This document shows positions 50,201-59,200 of a DNA stretch of 64,000 bases, piece by piece. Numbering within the stretch: position 1 is the first letter of the stretch; every line of letters starts with the position of its first letter. Under the pieces are notes generated by a model. That model was not told the DNA's origin and did not search any database. It was given only the letters and a program-made list of their open reading frames with translations. The stretch spans positions 23,082,589-23,146,588 of the forward strand of contig OY365819.1 in NCBI GenBank assembly GCA_959347315.1, given 5' to 3'. Source of the stretch: Bimastos eiseni (Eukaryota > Annelida > Clitellata > Crassiclitellata > Lumbricidae). The position numbers and the translations under genes are program-made.

Positions 50201-53200
50201 TTGAGACCCCAAAACTCACTTCACATAGACTACATTAGTAGGGACAGTTGTTTGCTTGACAATAACATTTTCAGTCTTATCTTTAGGTGAGGGTTAATTG
50301 TCCTCATGCACTTTTAGCTAAATTCACCACCTGATTGGATTTCAGTGAGTATGCAAAGGTTATGTAATTAAAGTAAAATTAGAGTACAAATGTCTAAACC
50401 GACACTTCCCATTGAGCCCCAAGTGTACAAGTTCCCAATTAAACTTATGTCTCTCCAATCTTTTCCAACCCACCTCGAGACATGTAATAGCCTTCTCCAG
50501 TCAACTCTATCAAATGCTTTTTCAAAATCCTCGATGCTTATATACTTATCTACCATTCTGGCATCTCCTTTTTGATAGTACTCTTTTTATTATTATTATT
50601 ATTAATAAATTTGTAACGTGCACAAGGTCACACCTAAATGTGAATCTGAGGCGCGGATAGTCAGTTGCCAGGAGAAGATGTAATCAGATTTCAAAATCCG
50701 TGAAAGCCAAAGTGAAAAAGTGAGTTTTGAGTCGCTTTGTAAAGGAAGGAAGTGAATTTGAGCTACGAAGAGAGAGTGGCAGTCGATTCCATTCCCTAGG
50801 AGCAGAGACATGAAATGCACGAGAGCCCATAACTGTTCTGCATCGTGGTTCAACTAAAAGACCTGTACTTGATGATCGTTAGCAACGAGAAGGAATGTAA
50901 GGAGTTAGTAGAGCATGAATATAGGTAGGTGTACTGGTGATGATGGCTTTGTAGGTCAAACAAGCTAACTTAAATTTGAGTCTGAATTCAACAGGGAGCC
51001 AATGCAGCTGGTGGAGCAGGGCAGAGGAGCATGTTCATAGTGGGACACGTAGCACTACTCGAGCTAATGTATTTTGGATACGTTGAAGCCTTTTAAGTTC
51101 TAAGGTCTGAGAGACCGACAAAAAGTGAATTAGCATAATCGAGGCGAGAGGAGACAAGTGAGCAGGCTATAGTTTCAGACATATTTTGAGTTAGGCCGAC
51201 CTTATGTGACCTTATTTTAGTGTTCCTATCGCGTTCCTAATTCCCACGCTCTTTCTAAACCCAAATCAATTGTATCCTATACCCTCAACTGCATGTCTTT
51301 GCTTGACTAGTATCCTAATCATGACTTTTGGGTGAGGAGACTAATTTCTGAGTGATCTTTGCAGCCTGTTGCATTTGACTTCCTTTTAATTGGTGAGACA
51401 CATTAACTCAACCTTTGCCAGGCCAAGAGTTAGATGTTGACTGGATGAATGTATGTCACTATATCCATTTTGTGCTTTCCACATAGGTATGGGACATGGT
51501 GGTCGTGGACCAGGTGGAATGATGCAAGGGGGAGGTGGAGCGGATTATTCTTCGTTCATGGGTGGCCATCCGGAATCATTCGACTACGACAGAGCAATGG
51601 AACGCTTTGGAGCAGCAGCTTCACAGCAGGTGAAGAAAACACTAATGGCAGTTGTTGGCCGGTCATTTCTATCACTTGACAATACCCCACCTAGAGTTTC
51701 TATTTGACGTATATGGCCTTACATTGCTCTATATCATCATTGTCTACCACAAACAAACATTCATATGGATTATATGGAAGATGAAGTGATTGTGTTAACC
51801 TTTACCTCTCCTGATATTGCTGTGAGCAGCCATTTATAAGGAATTTAAGGAATATAAGGAATAAGCCAAAAATGGATTGATAAAGGTTAAGAGATCACAG
51901 TTGAGAGCAGCAGTTCTTGAGCCAATGTCTGATCATTCGTTGGTCGGTTTTTGTTTGTAAGTAAGTAAGAAGTAAGAATTCTCCTTATTAGATTGCCAGC
52001 AAACATACAGTAGCTTACAACGGGTATAAATAATAGCATCAATTTTAAACAAGGTCATATAATATTCACATATTAAAAGGAACTGCTAACAGATTCAAAA
52101 ATGAACTCAACTGAACAGTTGTTAAAAAAATGCAATAACTGAATGTTATGTTTTAAAAACAAATCAATTAAGTCTATCTATTGTTCATTTACTTGTGAGA
52201 CACACATGGACACACACACACCCTATACATAGTGGCCTTTCAATATTTTACTGAAGAACATCCCATAACAGCCCCTAAAACTGTTTTCAGTCATAATCTC
52301 AAGATTTCTATGCTGCACAAAATGAAGTCAGAAGTGCCTAAAATTTATTTTTAACAGAAAAGGGTATTTTAGCAGGTATATTATTTGCTATTGATGGCCG
52401 TATATTTGCATCCGCATATTTACAGTCGCAGAGAGAACACATGCTGTTACTCGATTGACTGTGTATAAGTGTTGTTGCGTTTTTACTTCTCAGTGCAACG
52501 TTTGTGTTGATTTAAGACAAGTTTTGCATTTTTTTTAAACGTCAGCTTTTCGGGTATCTACTAGATAAACGAGGGTCCCAAAAAACCCATGTTTTTACTT
52601 TAGTTTGTTTTAAACTGCAGTTATTATAATGTAACTCTTTCCTCCCACTGCATTTAGCTGCCTTGTTGTCACCTAGACCTAGATGACAGCAGCTGTGTAC
52701 CCATACTATTTGCAGTTCGGCCTAAGTACTTTCTCGCTTTGGAATTTTGTCTGAAACCAGTATATATATTAACGTGGCCTGAAATTAAAATTGTGTTGTA
52801 TTAAATCGCAATCACTTTTGCTCATTTATAGACAACAATATGGCATTTCAATGCAATTGGGCAATTCTGATAACAGGTTAGAGTTAGTGTCTTAAATACA
52901 CGAGACAGCTCATGTTCTCTACTTACACTACTTATGCTACTGTGTTTCAGCAAGGCCTCTGTGACCAATGATCGACTGACATAGAGTCATGTTGGACCCC
53001 AATGTCCGCTTGTAAATGGTGTTTCTGCTGTCTACAATGTGATGCGTATCAGACACCAGCAAAATGTCTTCATGATTGGCATGAACCGACAAGACTAATG
53101 TCCAACATGTATTGACTTTCTGCCAGGGTGGATTCGATTTAAATCGAATGATTTAAATCATCGATTTAAATCATGTTTTAAATCGGAGATAAAAGTCAAA

Positions 53201-56200
53201 ATTTAAATCAAAAAATTTTTTCTTAGTTAATAAATTAAATTGATAAAAACAGCCAACAGCGTTCAAACTATCCAGCAGTAATTTGAAAGCAATTGTCATT
53301 GTACTTAAATTCTGCACTGTGTTATTTAAATATTCAATAGCTGATGGACACTGGAAGTTCAAGAAAAGTGTGTACTTTGTGTTTCAAAATGTTTCAAGTT
53401 TGAATCAAGATTTAAAAAATGAATGAACGATAAAAATTTCTGGACAATAATTGTGTCAAATAATACTTGAAACAAGTTCCAGGATAGCTGTGAAGCATTA
53501 GAATAACACCGCTAGGTGAAAGTTAGATCCAAGCTACATAGTGTGGAGTCAGTGGACACTTGGTTTAGTTACTAAACCAAGTGTCCACTGACTCCACCTT
53601 ATTATCGGCTGATGTTGAAAGTTTTCGGATTGTTTTGACTTGTTCATTCAAATCATCTTGGAGTTGAAAAGCCTGGGAACCTGGTTTTCTTTTTTGCATT
53701 GCTATATTAGAGCCCAATATAATTGGACAGTGAAAACATTGAATTAAGAGACTTCAAGAGAACTAGAGACCTGTTGACTATTTATAAGGAAATAGATATT
53801 GAAAATAGATTAGTAAGATGATAAATATCAATAAATAAGATTTGTAGTGCCATTAACTCGTACTTGGTCTCAACTCAAGTGACATTTTATCAATATCTGA
53901 AATTCTGCATGGAATTGTGACACTGAATGTACCTCAAATAACTTTTAATTAACAGTAAAGCAACTGTGTGACTGTGACTATGTTAGTATGTTATTTTTAG
54001 TAGTAGTTATTTGACCAACCTAATAATTTCTAAGGAATTCTGATGTCCATTCAAAATACAACACTTAAAATAGAGCATCTAGAATATAGCACTTGAAATA
54101 TAGTACTCAAAATATGGCACTTAATTTAAAATTTAAAAATCCTATTAAAATCAAAAAATCTGATTTAAATAAAAAATCCAATTTAAATTAAAAATATCTG
54201 ATTTAAATCAAGTAAATCCGATTTTTTTATTTTTTTGAATTCACCATTCGTCTCCTGAGAATTATCTTAGTGAATATCCAAAATTGAAAATTCTGATAAT
54301 AACAAGCTTGAAGTTTTGGTGGGAAAACGTCGCTTGAGAATTATCTTGGCGAATATCCAAAATCGTAAATTATTAACGAGCGTTTAACTGTTTATATAGT
54401 GCTAATTTTTTAAGGAAAGTTAGGAAAAGTCTGGATATACCACACTATAAGCTGTCCTTGCACACAGTGTTATACTGTTGGATCTCCTGTGTCCAATCAA
54501 TGATAAGCATTTTCTGGACATACAACAAAGATACTGCTACACCATGCGAATTTTTATTGAATCTCCACACAACTCTGGAGATACGATAAACGGCGTCTGG
54601 AAGCAGAAGATACAAGAGTTGGTTTTTGATGAATATCTTTAAAGCAACATGTCATGTCATATCTCTTAGTTATTGACACTGAACATATATAACATATTGC
54701 CTGCTACAAATCAACTCCAAACTAATTTTCAGAAGAAAGTGGAGATTCGCCAAGATAATGCTCAGGTTGATGCATTGCTGTTCCTTACCTGTTGGCCTTC
54801 CTCTTGTGGTTCTGGGGCGGTTGGATCGAGTTCTGCGCTTGGTTGCTAGGCTTATTGGGCGCTTTCCTAAATTCTCCTCTCTTTCTCTGTGTATGTGCGA
54901 TGTTTTGCATTGGCTGCCAGTGTCACAACGAGTTTCATACCATATTGCTGCTCTGGTTTCATGTTGTGTTCTTGGTTGTGCTCCATCTCATTTGCGTGAT
55001 CTCTGCCGCCCAATGTCTGACGTTGCAGCGCATCGGGTGCTTCGCTCTGTGACAATTTTTGCAAGTCTGTAATTCATTTTTTCTATAGTTCCACAGGCTT
55101 GCCTGGTTATTAGGCAGCGCCTTGCTTTCTCGGTTAAGGGCCATTCAATATGGAACGAACTCTCACTTGAGTTCTGCTCTTTGCTTCTGAGTAGGTTCTT
55201 GAAGGGGTGCTATATATAAATGCTCAGAATGAATAAACTAAGGATCTTTGAGACTCAAGTAGTTGAGAACTGCTAGTCTACACTACAATTTGCTTGACAG
55301 GTTGCACAGGAATTGCGAACATTAACGATATGTTCTTTTGTGACAGTACTTGTTTGGCTGACAGGCAGGAGGAGTTGTTATAATCTAAATGGCTTTTGAG
55401 GTCAATAGAAGAACGAGACAGATATTACTGGTAGTAACCAATTGTGTTTTCCAATACAACTGTTTTTGATAGTCCCTACTTCAAGAGTTCAGAAGTAATT
55501 CAGGTCTGATCAGCTATCAGAAGAAAAAGAAGATGAATGTCAGTTTGTCTCTCTGATGTATCCGTTATTTCATCTGCTGTCTGTTGTTTTTTTAAGGGTG
55601 GACCATTGCTGGGCGGATACGATGCAAACTTTGCAATGAATGCCGCATTTGGTGGTGGAATGAATCCGGGTTCCCCTGACTGTGTCCTCATGGTCTATGG
55701 AATCAACTTACAAAAGATGAACTGCCAGAAGCTCTTCAACCTCTTCTGTCTCTATGGCAATGTCCTTCGGGTCAGCACCTCTATTTCTTGATCAGTAATA
55801 TTATTATCATCTGTAGTATTTTCATTACTATATATTTGTGATATCAGTTGGACAGAGCCGGCCTTAGCTCCCTCGGGCAGAGTTTTTCAGGCGCCCCTTT
55901 CAAAATGAGAAAAGGGATCTATTTTTTATTGATTGCTAGTACAAAAAAGCAGATCAATTAATTATGGCAAGATGGACAGACTTCAGAGAGAAGGTATAGG
56001 CCCTATATATTTTTTAGATTTTTAGATTCAAAAACCAAGAAAAATGTAAATTTGTAAATACAAGCAACACATTCAGCATAAACAAGAACACAAAATGACT
56101 GACTAATAAACGAAGTTAACTATTTAGTCTATTCGTGTCTTTTTATCAGCAAAATCTTTAATTATAACAGAGAAGTTTAGATTTTGAGCAATATCATTTT

Positions 56201-59200
56201 CAATGGACAGAGTCCTTAAAATGGAAAGTCTGTTTTGTATTACTGTAGGCCTCAGATAATAGAGACAGCCTAGGTATTGATTAATTTCAGTTTGAAAAAA
56301 GTTTTGAAAAACTTTGTTCTCTACTTGCTACAGTTACAAGAATTGTTAGTAAACATGGCATAGCAACAGGGGCTGCGATCCCCGGGGGGTAGATGAGGAC
56401 ATGCCCCCATAGCTTTTATAGAGAGGAGACAATTTATACGTGTGTCCCCCACATTTCCTACTCCTCTAATTGGGTGTCCCCCCGACTTGTCAAGCAAGAT
56501 TGCCGCCTCTGCATAAACAATCCATATATTCGGAAATAACTCTTGTTGAATACATTTTAACACAATGTGCAAAGTAATTTTCCTCTATCTTAAAGAACTG
56601 CCACTAACTGGACGAGGACCTTCAGCTGGGATGATTGTGTCGACAGTTGAACTTGAAGCAGAAGCAGCAAATAGTTCCATGGGGCTTTGTGAACATATTA
56701 CCTTTTTGTATAATAAATTATTTTCAATGTCCAGATGGATTTATTATTAATTAAATTATTCTCGGACATTGCACATTTAAACAAATGAATTTTTATTTAT
56801 TAAATATAAAATTATATTTGAAAGTTTTATTTCTTTATTGTATCATTTGTTTTCAAACGACGAACGTCATTAATATTAATTAAGTTAATCAGTGACGTAA
56901 ATTAGCTGAATGCTTGAAAGTAGGGTACGGAGACAACGTAAAGGAAATTAAAAATTAAATTATACAAAGCTAGAAAAAATGGCCTTAACAACCGTGAAGT
57001 AAAAAAAAAATCACAAAATTATAAAAGCGGGCTTTCTCAGCGCCCCAAATAGTTGGCACCCAACTTGTCGGCGCCCGACCTCACCACCCCCAAAGGCCGG
57101 CTCTGCAGTTGGAACAGGGATATCAGATATCACTCGTGATATGCCGGGTGTCGATAGGTGATATGAAAAAATTGGCACAAATTTTTTTTGATATTATCTG
57201 AAACCAAGCTCATTTGTCATCAGACACTGCAAGAGAATTTACAATGTTCCACTAATAATTAATTGCAAGGGGACTAACTGCTTGCCTGCTGTTTTTATAT
57301 GACCTTTGCATTCGATTGTTGATACAATAAAAATAAAGTTTGAAAACTGGTCAGTTAAAAATGAGGAATCATCTAATTTAAAAAAAGAATTAAAGACTTG
57401 TCTTCTTCTGGAAACATTGTGAGGTGTTTGCAGACCTCTGTTCATCGGTTGATTTATTGTAATCTTTTTAATTCACACACTCTGTTGTCATGACAATGTT
57501 TCTCAGTATTTCTCTTTAGCATTTGTAGCCATTGGCATTGTTTTGTTGTAGGTGAGATTTCTGAAGTCGAAGGAGGGTTCAGCCATGGTGCAGATGTCAG
57601 ATAGAGAGGGATGTGAACGAGTCATTCGAATGGTCAGCAACACCAAACTGTATGGAAACAAAATCCAGCTGAGGTCAGTTGAAGGACAACATACCAGATT
57701 GCAGTTGACACGGTCGGCTTATTCTAAGACACACGTGCGATTGTGCGTGTGTATGCATGAATGTATCTGCCAAGCTTTGTATCGTTTTGACCTATCTCAG
57801 AGGTGCTTCCTACTAGCCCTACGTTGTTCAATTCATGAAAGATTGACATGTGAACAAATAATGTTCTTTATACGTGAGTGAGGGAGGGAGAAGTGGAGTG
57901 TCTGTGGGAGACACATGGAGTCTGATCTGGATTACACCAATGATGAACTATGACAGCATTATACATATTTGCAAGTATGGTATTGTATCTGGGCATCTAT
58001 AGTTTACCGTTAATGACTATTCTGAGGCACTCTTTCAGGCAATGGGTAGAAGTGAATGCACCATCCAGACAGAATTTGTGGGTAAGGTTTTTCCATAAGA
58101 AATTACCCACAAGTGCAAAGGTATGGTGTTGAGCAGTGGCTGTCCTTGCCCAGGGGATGAAGAGGTCAGAAGCTCTATTTCTAGAGCAAAGGGACCCGAT
58201 GGCAGAGAGAAAGAGAGAGAGACTGGCACACAGAGAGACATACAGAGAGAGAGAGAGGCACATAGAGTGGGTGAGCAGAGCCTGTTTTATGGAGCAGATC
58301 ACAAAGGTAGTTTAGAACCCGGCCATGGTGAGCTTTGGAGACCACATGAAGTATCTTCATTTGGATTGGTGGTGGCCAATGCAATTAATTTGTCATGAAG
58401 GTCGAGATATGATCAATGGCAAGAGACACATCAAGACGTGCTAAGCGTCTTCTTTGAAGGAAAAGACTGATTGGAGATGGGATAGTAATGCAAGTCCTCA
58501 CTGCCCTTGTCAGCCAATGTTTTGTTCTTGTTTGTCTGGTTCTGAGACAGTTTGTTTTATCTTTCAAAGTCTATTATTGCCTTTGATGATGGCAAATGAT
58601 TTTGTTGATCCTATTATTTGTTGAGAATAGTTTTTCAAAGCAGACGTACTTGCAAGACATTGGCAATCCGCATCAGTTGCCTGATGGTAGTTTGGCTTAT
58701 CAGAACTACACTGGCAGCAAAAACAACCGATACAATGGACCAGATGCTGCCAACAAGAACAATATCCTTTTCACAATATCTATACTATTTATGTATCATT
58801 TATTTAGTAATTTTGTCTATCATTTATTTAGTAATTTTGTCTATCATTTATTTTGTAATTTTGTTTATAATTTATTTTGTAATTTTGTTTATCATTTATT
58901 TTGTAATTTTGTTTATCATTTATTTTGTAATTTTGTTTATCATTTATTTAGTAACTTTAGGTAGCTTTTCTTCAGGATATCAATTCAATCTTCAAGATAT
59001 CAATTCAATCTTCAGGATATCAATTCCACTGCCTCTTGGCAGAAGAGATGTGTCTGTTCTAATGTTTAATCACTTGATTGAGTCAGAGCAATTAGTCAGG
59101 ATGTAGAAAGGTGGAATGGGGCAGGCGATTAATATTAAAATCCTTAACATTTTTACGGGCCCAACCACCGTCTGCTGTTCAATACTTCTTCAATGCTCCT

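Larger units (their letters stand above)
58762..59156 (+). other. HNRNPL: U12-type AT-AC intron 14 of hnRNP L
   Basis: It starts ATATCCTTTTCA, has branch site ATCCTTAAC (8 of 9 to the consensus; branch A 59,147) and ends TTTTTAC, 9 bases later. It is 395 bases long and nearly filled with minisatellites. Confidence 0.92.
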
